From: Sinomonas mesophila
Lineage (GTDB): Bacteria; Actinomycetota; Actinomycetes; Actinomycetales; Micrococcaceae
Direction of reading: 5' to 3'
NCBI RefSeq assembly: GCF_001999765.1
Contig: NZ_KV908326.1
Coordinates: 173,770 to 237,769 of the forward strand
DNA: 64,000 nucleotides
Within the stretch, counting starts at the first letter, position 1, and each line of letters starts with the position of its first letter. The notes beneath the pieces are model-generated. The model was not told the origin of the DNA and searched no databases. It was given only the letters and a program-made list of their open reading frames with translations. Below are positions 16,873-24,983 of the stretch, piece by piece. Both the position numbers and the translations under genes were made by a program.

Positions 16873-18003
16873 CTACTTGACGTCGGCTGCCGTGTAGTAG
16901 CCGGAGTCGATGAGCTCCTTCTGGTAGTTGTCCTTCGTGATGATCACGGACTTGAGCAGGTAGGCCGGGACGACCTTGACCTTGTTGTTGTAGGTCTCGG
17001 TGTCGTTGACCTCCGGCTCCTGGCCCTTCAGGACGGCGTCGACCATCTTCACGGCCTGGGAGCCGAGCTGGCGGGTGTCCTTGAAGATCGTCGAGTACTG
17101 CTCGCCGGCGATGATCGACTTCACCGAGCCCTTCTCCGCGTCCTGGCCGGTGACGACGGGGAGGCTGCCCTTGGCGTAGCCGCCCGTGCTGGTCAGGGCG
17201 GAGATGATGCCGATCGAGAGGCCGTCGTAGGGGGAGAGCACGCCGTGCAGCTTGGTGCCGGAGCTGTAGGCGGAGGTCAGGAGGTCCTCCATGCGCTTCT
17301 GGGCGACCGGGGCCTGCCAGCGCAAGATGGCCGCCTGCTCGAAGTTCGTCTGCCCGCTGGGGACCGTGAGGGCGCCGGAGTCCAGATAGGGCTTGAGCGT
17401 GTCCATGGCTCCGTTCCAGAAGAAGCCGGCGTTGTTGTCATCCGGGCTTCCGGCGAAGAGCTCGACGTTGAACGGGCCCTTGCCCGAGACCTGCTTGCCG
17501 CTCGCGTCAACGAGTCCGAGGCCCGTCAGGAGTGAGGTGGCCTGCTGCACGCCCACCTGGTAGTTGTCGAAGGTCGTGTAGTAGTCCACGTTCGGCGTGC
17601 CGTTGATGAGCCGGTCGTAGGCGACGACCTTGACGTTCTGCTCCTTGGCCTTGGCCAGCACATCGGTGAGGGTGGTGCCGTCGATGGCGGCGATGATGAG
17701 GGCCTTGGCGCCCTTGGTCAGCATGTTCTCGATCTGCGAGACCTGGGTCGGGATGTCGTCGTTGGCGAACTGAAGGTCCGTCTTGTAGCCGAGCTTCTTG
17801 AGCGACTCCTCGACGTTCTTGCCGTCCGCGATCCAGCGCTCGGAGGTCTGGGTCGGCATGGAGATGCCGACGAGCGAGGTGCTGGGATCCGCGGATCCGC
17901 CCCCTCCGCCGCCCGCGACGCTGCCGCGGCTGCCGCAGCCCGTGACGGCGAGCATGAGGGCCAGGACGACGGCGAGCGCGCCCCAGAGCTTCTTGAAATT
18001 CAC
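16873..18003 (-). CDS. chvE: multiple-sugar-binding lipoprotein ChvE
   Basis: A 376-residue periplasmic-type sugar-binding protein anchored as a lipoprotein: hydrophobic signal [18 protein letters not shown] with the lipobox Cys at ~24, then a Gly/Ser linker. The mature part is a class I ribose/xylose-binding fold ([40 protein letters not shown]). The start is GTG at 18003, with GGGAGGAGA upstream; no in-frame ATG fits better. It leads the importer operon, divergent from araB, and three LacI-type operators lie in the shared upstream region, so arabinose is a likely substrate. Confidence 0.9.
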   Translation of the reverse strand: MNFKKLWGALAVVLALMLAVTGCGSRGSVAGGGGGGSADPSTSLVGISMPTQTSERWIADGKNVEESLKKLGYKTDLQFANDDIPTQVSQIENMLTKGAKALIIAAIDGTTLTDVLAKAKEQNVKVVAYDRLINGTPNVDYYTTFDNYQVGVQQATSLLTGLGLVDASGKQVSGKGPFNVELFAGSPDDNNAGFFWNGAMDTLKPYLDSGALTVPSGQTNFEQAAILRWQAPVAQKRMEDLLTSAYSSGTKLHGVLSPYDGLSIGIISALTSTGGYAKGSLPVVTGQDAEKGSVKSIIAGEQYSTIFKDTRQLGSQAVKMVDAVLKGQEPEVNDTETYNNKVKVVPAYLLKSVIITKDNYQKELIDSGYYTAADVK

Positions 18004-18131
18004 GATGTGTCTCCTCCCGCGGATGTCGTGGTCCGCGAACTGGGTGCTGTGGGAAGCGCCTTTGCTGGCCCGACTCGCCGGGCTCCCGGGCGAAGGGGAG
18101 CGGGATTCACTCGTTTCGGCGCTACCGGCGA

Positions 18132-18145
18132 TGAGAGCGTTCACA
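18132..18145. promoter_or_regulatory. LacI-type operator A (ara/chvE region)
   Basis: TGAGAGCGTTCACA differs by one base from operator C (18235-18248) and by three from operator B (18189-18202). It is nearest to the chvE start, ~130 bp upstream of it, and probably lies in the chvE promoter. Confidence 0.6.
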
Positions 18146-18188
18146 ACGGCACCACGATAAGGGCGCCCCAGATGTGAGTCAAGCAACA

Positions 18189-18202
18189 TGTGAACGTTCA
18201 CC
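18189..18202. promoter_or_regulatory. LacI-type operator B (ara/chvE region)
   Basis: TGTGAACGTTCACC, an almost perfect palindrome with central CG. It lies midway between the divergent chvE and araB genes, 57 bp from operator A and 46 bp from operator C. Confidence 0.7.
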
Positions 18203-18234
18203 AGATGTCGCGTCCCGGCCTTGACGCGGGCTCC

Positions 18235-18248
18235 TGTGAGCGTTCACA
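18235..18248. promoter_or_regulatory. LacI-type operator C (ara/chvE region)
   Basis: TGTGAGCGTTCACA, a near-perfect palindrome. It overlaps the spacer/-10 area after TTGACG (18221-18226), a possible -35 box of the araBDA promoter, which suits repression. The LacI-family gene at 23229-24254, at the end of the ara cluster, is the obvious candidate protein. Confidence 0.7.
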
Positions 18249-18313
18249 CTGATCGCGATTCCTTTCATCCCTTCCTCTCTCCGGCTTCCCAGCCGACCGA
18301 CTGGAGAATCCCC

Positions 18314-20026
18314 ATGAGCACACCACCGGCCGGGGCGACGCCGCCCCGCTACGTCATCGGCGTCGACTACGGCACCCTCTCGGGGCGCGCCGTCGTCGTC
18401 CGCGTCGAGGACGGGCGCGAGATGGGCAGCGCCGTCCACGAGTACGCCCACGCCGTTGTCACGGACCGCCTCCCCGGGGGAGGGGAGCGGCTGCCCGCCG
18501 ACTGGGCCCTGCAGATCCCGGACGACTACCGCGAGGTCCTGCGCCGCGCCGTGCCTGAAGCTGTGAAGGCAGCGGGCATCGACCCGGCCGACGTCGTCGG
18601 GATCGGCACGGACTTCACGGCGTGCACCATGGTGCCGACGACGGCGGACGGCACGCCGCTGTGCGAGCTGGAGCAGTTCCGCGGACGGCCGCACGCGTAC
18701 GTGAAGCTGTGGCGCCACCACGCCGCCCAGCCGCAGGCGGACCGGATCAACCGGCTGGCCGAGGAGCGCGGGGAGGCGTGGCTGCCGCGGTACGGCGGGC
18801 TCATCTCCTCCGAGTGGGAGTTCGCCAAGGGCCTTCAGCTGCTCGAGGAGGACCCCGAGGCCTACGCCGCGATGGAGCACTGGGTCGAGGCGGCCGACTG
18901 GATCGTCTGGCAGCTCACGGGCGAGTACGTCCGCAACGCCTGCACCGCCGGCTACAAGGGCATCTACCAGGACGGGACATACCCCGACGAGGACTTCCTC
19001 GCCGCCCTGAACCCGGGCTTCAAGGACTTCGTCTCGGCCAAGGTCGAGCACCGCATCGGCCAGCTCGGCGAGGCCGCGGGGACCCTGAGCGGGCAGGCCG
19101 CCGAGTGGACCGGCCTGCGCCCCGGAATCGCCGTCGCCGTCGGCAACGTCGACGCCCACGTGACACCGCCCGCCGCGAAGGCCGTCGCGCCGGGGCAGAT
19201 GGTCGCGATCATGGGCACGTCCACGTGCCATGTCATGAACGGCGAGGAGCTGCGCGAGGTCCCGGGCATGTGCGGGGTGGTCGACGGCGGCATCCTCGCC
19301 GGGCGCTGGGGCTACGAGGCCGGGCAGAGCGGGGTGGGGGACATCTTCGGCTGGTTCGTGACGAACGGCGTCCCGGCGTCGTACGCCGAGGAGGCCGCCC
19401 GCCGCGGCGTGGGCGTGCACGAGCACCTGACGGGGCTCGCCTCCCAGCAGCGCATCGGCGAGCACGGGCTGCTGGCCCTGGACTGGCACAGCGGCAACCG
19501 CTCGGTGCTGGTGGACCACGAGCTCTCCGGGCTCATCGTCGGCCAGACCCTGGCCACGAAGCCCGAGGACATCTACCGGGCGCTGCTCGAGGCGACGGCC
19601 TTCGGGACCAGGACCATCATCGAGGCCTTCAACGCCTCGGGCGTGCCCGTGAAGGAGCTCATCATCGCCGGAGGCCTCGTGAAGAACCCGCTGCTCATGC
19701 AGATCTACGCAGACGTCACCGGGCTGCCGCTCTCCACCGTCGGCTCCGCCCAGGCCCCCGCGCTGGGCTCGGCCATCCACGCCGCGGTGGCCGCCGGGGC
19801 GTACGACGACGTCGAGGCGGCCTCCGCGGCGATGGGCGCCGACGCGGCCGCCGTGTACACCCCGATCCCCGAGAACGTGGCCGCGTACGAGGCGCTGTTC
19901 GCGGAGTACACCGCGCTGCACGACTACTTCGGCCGCAGCGGCAACGAGGTCATGCACCGGCTCAAGGCCATCCAGCGGCGGGCGCACTCCCTGAATCAAT
20001 CTGCCATGACGGGGGCCCCCGCATGA
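18314..20026 (+). CDS. araB: ribulokinase
   Basis: A 570-residue FGGY kinase that phosphorylates L-ribulose at C5. Seen: [16 protein letters not shown] (residues ~16-31), the ribulokinase-type [13 protein letters not shown] (~99), [16 protein letters not shown] (~133), [12 protein letters not shown] (~300) and the C-terminal [15 protein letters not shown] (~452). The 570-residue length is that of araB rather than the ~500 of other FGGY kinases. The ATG at 18314 follows GGAGAAT. It is followed by araD with a four-base ATGA overlap. Confidence 0.94.
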   Translation: MSTPPAGATPPRYVIGVDYGTLSGRAVVVRVEDGREMGSAVHEYAHAVVTDRLPGGGERLPADWALQIPDDYREVLRRAVPEAVKAAGIDPADVVGIGTDFTACTMVPTTADGTPLCELEQFRGRPHAYVKLWRHHAAQPQADRINRLAEERGEAWLPRYGGLISSEWEFAKGLQLLEEDPEAYAAMEHWVEAADWIVWQLTGEYVRNACTAGYKGIYQDGTYPDEDFLAALNPGFKDFVSAKVEHRIGQLGEAAGTLSGQAAEWTGLRPGIAVAVGNVDAHVTPPAAKAVAPGQMVAIMGTSTCHVMNGEELREVPGMCGVVDGGILAGRWGYEAGQSGVGDIFGWFVTNGVPASYAEEAARRGVGVHEHLTGLASQQRIGEHGLLALDWHSGNRSVLVDHELSGLIVGQTLATKPEDIYRALLEATAFGTRTIIEAFNASGVPVKELIIAGGLVKNPLLMQIYADVTGLPLSTVGSAQAPALGSAIHAAVAAGAYDDVEAASAAMGADAAAVYTPIPENVAAYEALFAEYTALHDYFGRSGNEVMHRLKAIQRRAHSLNQSAMTGAPA

Positions 20027-20703
20027 GCGTCCTCCTGGACACCATCGCGCGCCTCCGCGAGGAGGTCTGCGCCCTGCACTCCGAGTTGACCCGCTACGGG
20101 CTCGTCGTCTGGACCGCCGGGAACGTCTCGGCCCGGGTGCCCGGGGAGGAGCTCATGGTCATCAAGCCCTCCGGCGTCTCCTACGACGACCTCACCCCGG
20201 AGTCCATGGTGGTTACCGACCTCCACGGAACCCCGGCGGACGGCGAGTGGGGCAACCCCGCCCTGGCACCGTCGTCGGACACCGCCGCCCACGCCTACGT
20301 CTACCGGCACCTGCCCGAGGTGGGCGGCGTCGTCCACACCCACTCGACCTACGCCACGGCGTGGGCGGCCCGCGGCGAGCCCATCCCGTGCGTGCTGACC
20401 ATGATGGGCGACGAGTTCGGCGGCGAGATCCCCGTGGGCCCCTTCGCGCTCATCGGCGACGACTCGATCGGCCAGGGCATCGTCGCCACGCTCAGGGACT
20501 CGAACTCCCCGGCTGTGCTCATGCAGAACCACGGCCCGTTCACCATCGGCAAGGACGCGCGCTCCGCCGTGAAGGCCGCCGTCATGTGCGAGGAGGTCGC
20601 CCGCACGGTGCACATCTCCCGGCAGCTGGGGGAGCCCCGGCCCATCGACGAGCAGCTCATCGCCTCCCTCCACGCCCGCTACCAGAACGTCTACGGCCAG
20701 TAG
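20023..20703 (+). CDS. araD: L-ribulose-5-phosphate 4-epimerase
   Basis: Converts L-ribulose 5-phosphate to D-xylulose 5-phosphate, delivering arabinose carbon to the pentose phosphate pathway. The 226-residue class II aldolase/epimerase fold shows WTAGNVSAR (~32), [10 protein letters not shown] (~50), the zinc site VVHTHSTYA (~101) and [11 protein letters not shown] (~167), and the C-terminal YQNVYGQ. It overlaps araB by four bases and is followed 26 bp later by araA. Confidence 0.95.
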   Translation: MSVLLDTIARLREEVCALHSELTRYGLVVWTAGNVSARVPGEELMVIKPSGVSYDDLTPESMVVTDLHGTPADGEWGNPALAPSSDTAAHAYVYRHLPEVGGVVHTHSTYATAWAARGEPIPCVLTMMGDEFGGEIPVGPFALIGDDSIGQGIVATLRDSNSPAVLMQNHGPFTIGKDARSAVKAAVMCEEVARTVHISRQLGEPRPIDEQLIASLHARYQNVYGQ

Positions 20704-20729
20704 GCCGCCCCGAACCCAGGAGAGCCCCC

Positions 20730-22259
20730 GTGAACAGTGCGCGCAGCGCAGCACACCTGCCCCTCGACGGCTACGAGGTCTGGTTCCTCACCGGCAGCCA
20801 GCACCTCTACGGGCCCGAGACCCTCGCCCAGGTCGCCGAGCAGTCCCGCCGGATCGCCGAGACCCTCAACGCCTCCCCCGACGTGCCGGTGCGGCTCGTC
20901 TGGAAGCCCGTCCTGACCGACTCCGACGCGATCCGGCGCACCGCCCTCGAGGCGAACGCCGCGGACCACGTCATCGGCGTGACCGCGTGGATGCACACCT
21001 TCTCCCCGGCGAAGATGTGGATCCAGGGACTCGACGCGCTGCGCAAGCCCCTGCTGCACCTGCACACGCAGGCCAACATCGAGCTGCCGTGGTCGGAGAT
21101 CGATTTCGACTTCATGAACCTGAACCAGGCCGCCCACGGCGACCGCGAGTTCGGCTACATCCAGACGCGCCTCGGCGTGCCGCGGAAGACCGTCGTCGGG
21201 CACGTCTCCACCCCCGAGGTGGCCCGGCAGATCGGCACGTGGCAGCGCGCCGCGGCCGGCTGGGCCGCCGTCCGGACCCTCAGGCTGACCCGCTTCGGCG
21301 ACAACATGCGCAACGTCGCCGTCACCGAGGGGGACAAGACCGAGGCCGAGCTCCGCCTCGGCGTCTCGGTGAACACGTGGTCCGTCAACGAGCTCGCCGA
21401 GGCGGTGCACTCCGCCTCCGAGGCCGACGTCGACGCCCTCGTCGCGGAGTACCAGGACGTCTACGACGTGGTCCCCGAGCTGCGCAAGGACGGCGACCGG
21501 CACGAGTCCCTGCGCTACGGCGCGCGGATCGAGCTCGGCCTGCGCTCCTTCCTCGAGGGCAATGGCTCCGCCGCCTTCACGACCTCCTTCGAGGACCTCG
21601 GCGAGCTCCGCCAGCTCCCCGGCCTGGCCGTGCAGCGGCTCATGGCCGACGGTTACGGCTTCGGCGCCGAGGGAGACTGGAAGACGGCGATCCTCGTCCG
21701 CGCCGCGAAGGTCATGGGCGCGGGCCTGCCCGGCGGCGCCTCGCTCATGGAGGACTACACGTACCACCTCGTCCCCGGCCAGGAGAAGATCCTCGGCGCG
21801 CACATGCTCGAGGTCTGCCCCTCGCTGACGACGGCGAAGCCCCGCCTCGAGATCCACCCGCTCGGCATCGGCGGCAAGGAGGACCCGGTCCGCCTCGTGT
21901 TCGACGCCGACCCGGGCCCGGGCGTCGTCGTCGCCCTCTCCGACATGCGCGACCGCTTCCGCCTCGTCGCGAACGCCGTCGACGTCGTCGACCTCGACGA
22001 GCCGCTGCCGAACCTGCCGGTGGCCCGCGCGCTCTGGAAGCCGCAGCCGGACTTCGCCACGTCCGCCGCGGCATGGCTCACCGCCGGCGCCGCCCACCAC
22101 ACCGTGCTGAGCACTGCCGTCGGCCCCGAGGCCTTCGAGGACTTCGCCGAGATGGCCCAGACCGAGCTGCTGCTCATCGACGCGTCCACGACGCTGTCCC
22201 AGTTCAGGAAGGAGATCCGGTGGAACCAGGCGTACTACAGGCTCGCCGGCGGCCTCTGA
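20730..22259 (+). CDS. araA: L-arabinose isomerase
   Basis: Isomerises L-arabinose to L-ribulose. A 509-residue Ara[16 protein letters not shown] near the N-terminus, [11 protein letters not shown] (~88), [12 protein letters not shown] (~110), [16 protein letters not shown] (~315), SFMED-type [10 protein letters not shown] (~340) and HMLEVCPSL (~358), with the metal-binding Glu/His residues in these segments. The start is GTG at 20730, preceded by AGGAGAG. The araB-D-A order with a following epimerase is common in actinobacteria. Confidence 0.95.
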   Translation: MNSARSAAHLPLDGYEVWFLTGSQHLYGPETLAQVAEQSRRIAETLNASPDVPVRLVWKPVLTDSDAIRRTALEANAADHVIGVTAWMHTFSPAKMWIQGLDALRKPLLHLHTQANIELPWSEIDFDFMNLNQAAHGDREFGYIQTRLGVPRKTVVGHVSTPEVARQIGTWQRAAAGWAAVRTLRLTRFGDNMRNVAVTEGDKTEAELRLGVSVNTWSVNELAEAVHSASEADVDALVAEYQDVYDVVPELRKDGDRHESLRYGARIELGLRSFLEGNGSAAFTTSFEDLGELRQLPGLAVQRLMADGYGFGAEGDWKTAILVRAAKVMGAGLPGGASLMEDYTYHLVPGQEKILGAHMLEVCPSLTTAKPRLEIHPLGIGGKEDPVRLVFDADPGPGVVVALSDMRDRFRLVANAVDVVDLDEPLPNLPVARALWKPQPDFATSAAAWLTAGAAHHTVLSTAVGPEAFEDFAEMAQTELLLIDASTTLSQFRKEIRWNQAYYRLAGGL

Positions 22260-22285
22260 GCCCCGGATCGGCGCGGATCCGCTCG

Positions 22286-23197
22286 ATGAACGGGGCGCTC
22301 GAGTACGAGATCGCGGCCGGCGACTACACCGCCGTCGTCACCGCCCGGGGCGCCGCACTCCGGACGCTGGCCCACAGGGGCCGCGACCTCGTGGTCCCCT
22401 TCGCGGCGGGCGGCCCGATCCCGGACTACCGGGGCGTCATCGCCGCGCCGTGGCCGAACCGGATCGCCGACGGCGCGTACACGTTCGACGGCGCCGAGCA
22501 CAGGCTGCCCGTCAACGAGCCCGAGCGGGGGTGTGCCCTGCACGGCCTCGCCTTCGACCGGAACTGGGCGCTGGTCGACGCCGACGCCCGCTCGGTCGTG
22601 CTGGCCCTGGACCTCGCGCCCACGCCGGGATATCCCTTTGCCCTCCGGCTCGAGGCCGGCTACCGGCTCGGCGAGGACGGGCTGGACTGGGAGGTCCGCG
22701 CGGTCAACATGGGCCGGAGCCCCGCGCCGTACGGCGTCTGCCCGCACCCTTATCTGGTGGCCGGCGAATCGCCGCTGGACGAGTGGGAGCTGTGGCTCCC
22801 GGCCGACACCTTCCTCGAGGTCACCCCGGACCGGCTGCTGCCCGTCGCGACCCGGTCCGTCGACCGGCATGCGTTCGACTTCCGCGCGCGGCGCAGGATC
22901 GGCACCACGGAGATCGACCACGCCTTCACCGATCTCGGCTTCGATGCCGCCGGAAGGGCCCGGCTCGAGCTCTGGGACCCGGCCGGCACCGGCGTCGCCA
23001 TGGAATGGGACGCGTCCTGCCCGTGGCTCCAGCTGCACACCGCGGACAAGCAGCCACCGCTTCCGAACCGCCTCGGCCTCGCGGTAGAGCCCATGACCTG
23101 CCCGCCGGACGCCTTCAACAGTGGCACTGACTTGGTCCGGCTGCCGCCCGGAGGCGATCACCGCGCCCGCTGGCGTATCTTGGGCCTGAGCAGATGA
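22286..23197 (+). CDS. aldose 1-epimerase family protein
   Basis: A 303-residue galactose-mutarotase-like beta-sandwich protein. Family features: GVIAAPWPNRIADG (~51-64), the catalytic His in CALHGLAFDR (~85), VCPHPYLVAG (~152) and the Glu-containing NRLGLAVEPMTCPPDAFN (~262). It presumably interconverts anomers of arabinose or a related aldose for AraA. The nearest ATG (22286) has no strong ribosome site, 26 bp after araA; a GTG-type start slightly upstream cannot be excluded. Confidence 0.85.
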   Translation: MNGALEYEIAAGDYTAVVTARGAALRTLAHRGRDLVVPFAAGGPIPDYRGVIAAPWPNRIADGAYTFDGAEHRLPVNEPERGCALHGLAFDRNWALVDADARSVVLALDLAPTPGYPFALRLEAGYRLGEDGLDWEVRAVNMGRSPAPYGVCPHPYLVAGESPLDEWELWLPADTFLEVTPDRLLPVATRSVDRHAFDFRARRRIGTTEIDHAFTDLGFDAAGRARLELWDPAGTGVAMEWDASCPWLQLHTADKQPPLPNRLGLAVEPMTCPPDAFNSGTDLVRLPPGGDHRARWRILGLSR

Positions 23198-23228
23198 GGC
23201 ATTCCGGAGCGGGTGGAGAGAGGGCCAG

Positions 23229-24254
23229 ATGTCGCTCGAACCGGCCGTGAAGCGGGCCCCCGTCATGAAGGACGTCGCCAAGTTGGCGGGGGTCTCCTAC
23301 CAGACGGTCTCCCGCGTGCTCAACGGGCATCCGAACGTGAGCGCAAGCGCCCGTGAGCGGGTCGAGGCGGCCATAGCCGCGCTCGGCTACCGGCGCAACC
23401 CCGTCGCGCGCAGCCTCGTCACCCGCCGCTCCCAGACCGTCGGCGTCCTGGCGTCCGAGCTCGGGCAGTACGGGCCCTCGCACACGCTGCTGGGCCTCGA
23501 GCAGGCCGCGCGCGACGCCGGGTACTTCGTCAGCATCGCCAGTCTGCGCGAGGTGACGACGCCGGCCGTGCAGGACATCCTGGGGCGCTTCGCGGATCAG
23601 GCCGTGGACGGGATCATCGTCATCGGGCCCCACCCGGGGCTGCTCGAGGCGCTGGATGCCATCGAGCATTCCTTCCCGGTCGTCGCGGCGACCTCCGACC
23701 CGGATCGGCCGGCGGGAGCCGGCGTGGACCAGCGGCTCGGCGCCCGCCTCGCCGTCCGGCACCTCGTGGAACTCGGGCACACGCGCATCGGGCACCTCTC
23801 CGGGCCCTCGGACTGGTACGACGCCGCCGAGCGCGTCGAGGGGTGGCGTGAGGCCATGGCCGAGGCCGGGCTCGCCGCCGAGGTCCTCATCGAGGGGGAC
23901 TGGACCGCGAGGCGCGGCTACGAGGTGGGCCTCGAGATCGCCGCGTCCCGCCCGGCGACGGCCATGTTCGTCGCCAATGACCAGATGGCCCTCGGCCTGC
24001 TCCGCGGGGTCCAGGAGTCGGGGCTCGCCGTCCCCCGGGACCTGAGCATCGTCGGCTACGACGACCAGCCCGAGGCCGCCTACTTCTTCCCGCCGCTCAC
24101 GACGGTCCGGCAGGACTTCGAGGCCCTCGGCCGGCGCTGCATCGAGGCGCTGCTCGCGGCCTTCGACGAGGACCACGCCCCCGCGCGGAGCGTCGAGCCG
24201 CAGCTCGTCGTGCGGTCGACGACGGCGGCCCCTCCCCAGGTCGTCGCGCGCTAG
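23229..24254 (+). CDS. LacI-family transcriptional regulator, probable AraR
   Basis: A 341-residue LacI/GalR protein. The N-terminal helix-turn-helix reads MKDVAKLAGVSYQTVSRVLNG (from residue ~13) and the hinge NPVARSLVTRRSQTVGV leads into a periplasmic-binding-protein-like ligand domain (GDWTARRGYEVG, MFVANDQMALGLLR, IVGYDDQPEAAYFFPPLTTVRQD). It closes the araBDA-epimerase cluster in the same orientation. The operators between chvE and araB have the symmetry and central CG expected for this family, so it likely represses both units in the absence of arabinose. That assignment is by proximity. Confidence 0.87.
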   Translation: MSLEPAVKRAPVMKDVAKLAGVSYQTVSRVLNGHPNVSASARERVEAAIAALGYRRNPVARSLVTRRSQTVGVLASELGQYGPSHTLLGLEQAARDAGYFVSIASLREVTTPAVQDILGRFADQAVDGIIVIGPHPGLLEALDAIEHSFPVVAATSDPDRPAGAGVDQRLGARLAVRHLVELGHTRIGHLSGPSDWYDAAERVEGWREAMAEAGLAAEVLIEGDWTARRGYEVGLEIAASRPATAMFVANDQMALGLLRGVQESGLAVPRDLSIVGYDDQPEAAYFFPPLTTVRQDFEALGRRCIEALLAAFDEDHAPARSVEPQLVVRSTTAAPPQVVAR

Positions 24255-24354
24255 GCGTCCCCGGGCGCGAGCCATTGTGCAGCCCGGCGGCACACCCTAC
24301 GATGCTTCCCGGGAGAGGGACTGGTCTCGCCCGATCCTGCCTGAGGGGCGTCCC

Positions 24355-24834
24355 ATGTACCCGCAGCTCGCGAAGCGGGCACCCGCGTGCGCCCTGCACG
24401 TGGAGCAGATGCTCGAGCAGCACCGGCAGGTCGCGCGGCGGCTCGAGGCCATCGAACGGCTCCGGCTGCGCTGGATGGAGACGGCGGACGCCGACGTCCG
24501 CGACGAGGTCGCCGAGCGCTACGAGGAGCTGTCCGCCGTCCTCAAGGTGCACCTCCGCCGTGAGGTCACCGAGGTGATGCCCGCCGTCGACCGGGTGATG
24601 ACCGCGAAGGGGCTGTCCAAGGCAGCGCAGCACGGGACCGGCAGCTTCGACAAGCGGCTCATGATCGCCTACCTCGGGATGGTGCTGGCCACGAATCCGC
24701 CCGGCGAGCGCGAGGAGCTCTTCAAGGAGATCCCCGCGCCGGTCCGCCTGGCCTACCGCCTCGTGGGGCGCAGGATGTGCCGGAAGCAGTACGCGACGCT
24801 CTTCCCGGGGCGCGCCATCCCCGAGACGCTGTAG
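24355..24834 (+). CDS. hemerythrin-like domain protein
   Basis: A 159-residue, mostly helical protein. The segment LHVEQMLEQHRQVARRLEAIE ... LSAVLKVHLRREVTEVMPAV has the spacing of a four-helix hemerythrin-type bundle, with His in helix 1 (HVEQ, EQHR) and an H...E pair in LKVHLRREVTE. The full set of iron ligands is not obvious, so oxygen or iron binding is uncertain. The start at 24355 follows GAGGGG; a GTG at 24277 would add 26 residues but has no ribosome site. No functional link to its neighbours is apparent. Confidence 0.6.
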   Translation: MYPQLAKRAPACALHVEQMLEQHRQVARRLEAIERLRLRWMETADADVRDEVAERYEELSAVLKVHLRREVTEVMPAVDRVMTAKGLSKAAQHGTGSFDKRLMIAYLGMVLATNPPGEREELFKEIPAPVRLAYRLVGRRMCRKQYATLFPGRAIPETL

Positions 24835-24983
24835 CCACTGGTCCATGGCCCCGCGGACTCAGACCCGCGAGGGCCGCGCCTTTTACGGCCCCGCAACAAG
24901 CCCGCCGCTGCGACGAAACGACGGCGCCCGAGACTGGCTTGAGCCCCCGCGATCCACTGGGGGCCCAGGACAGGAGGTCGGGC

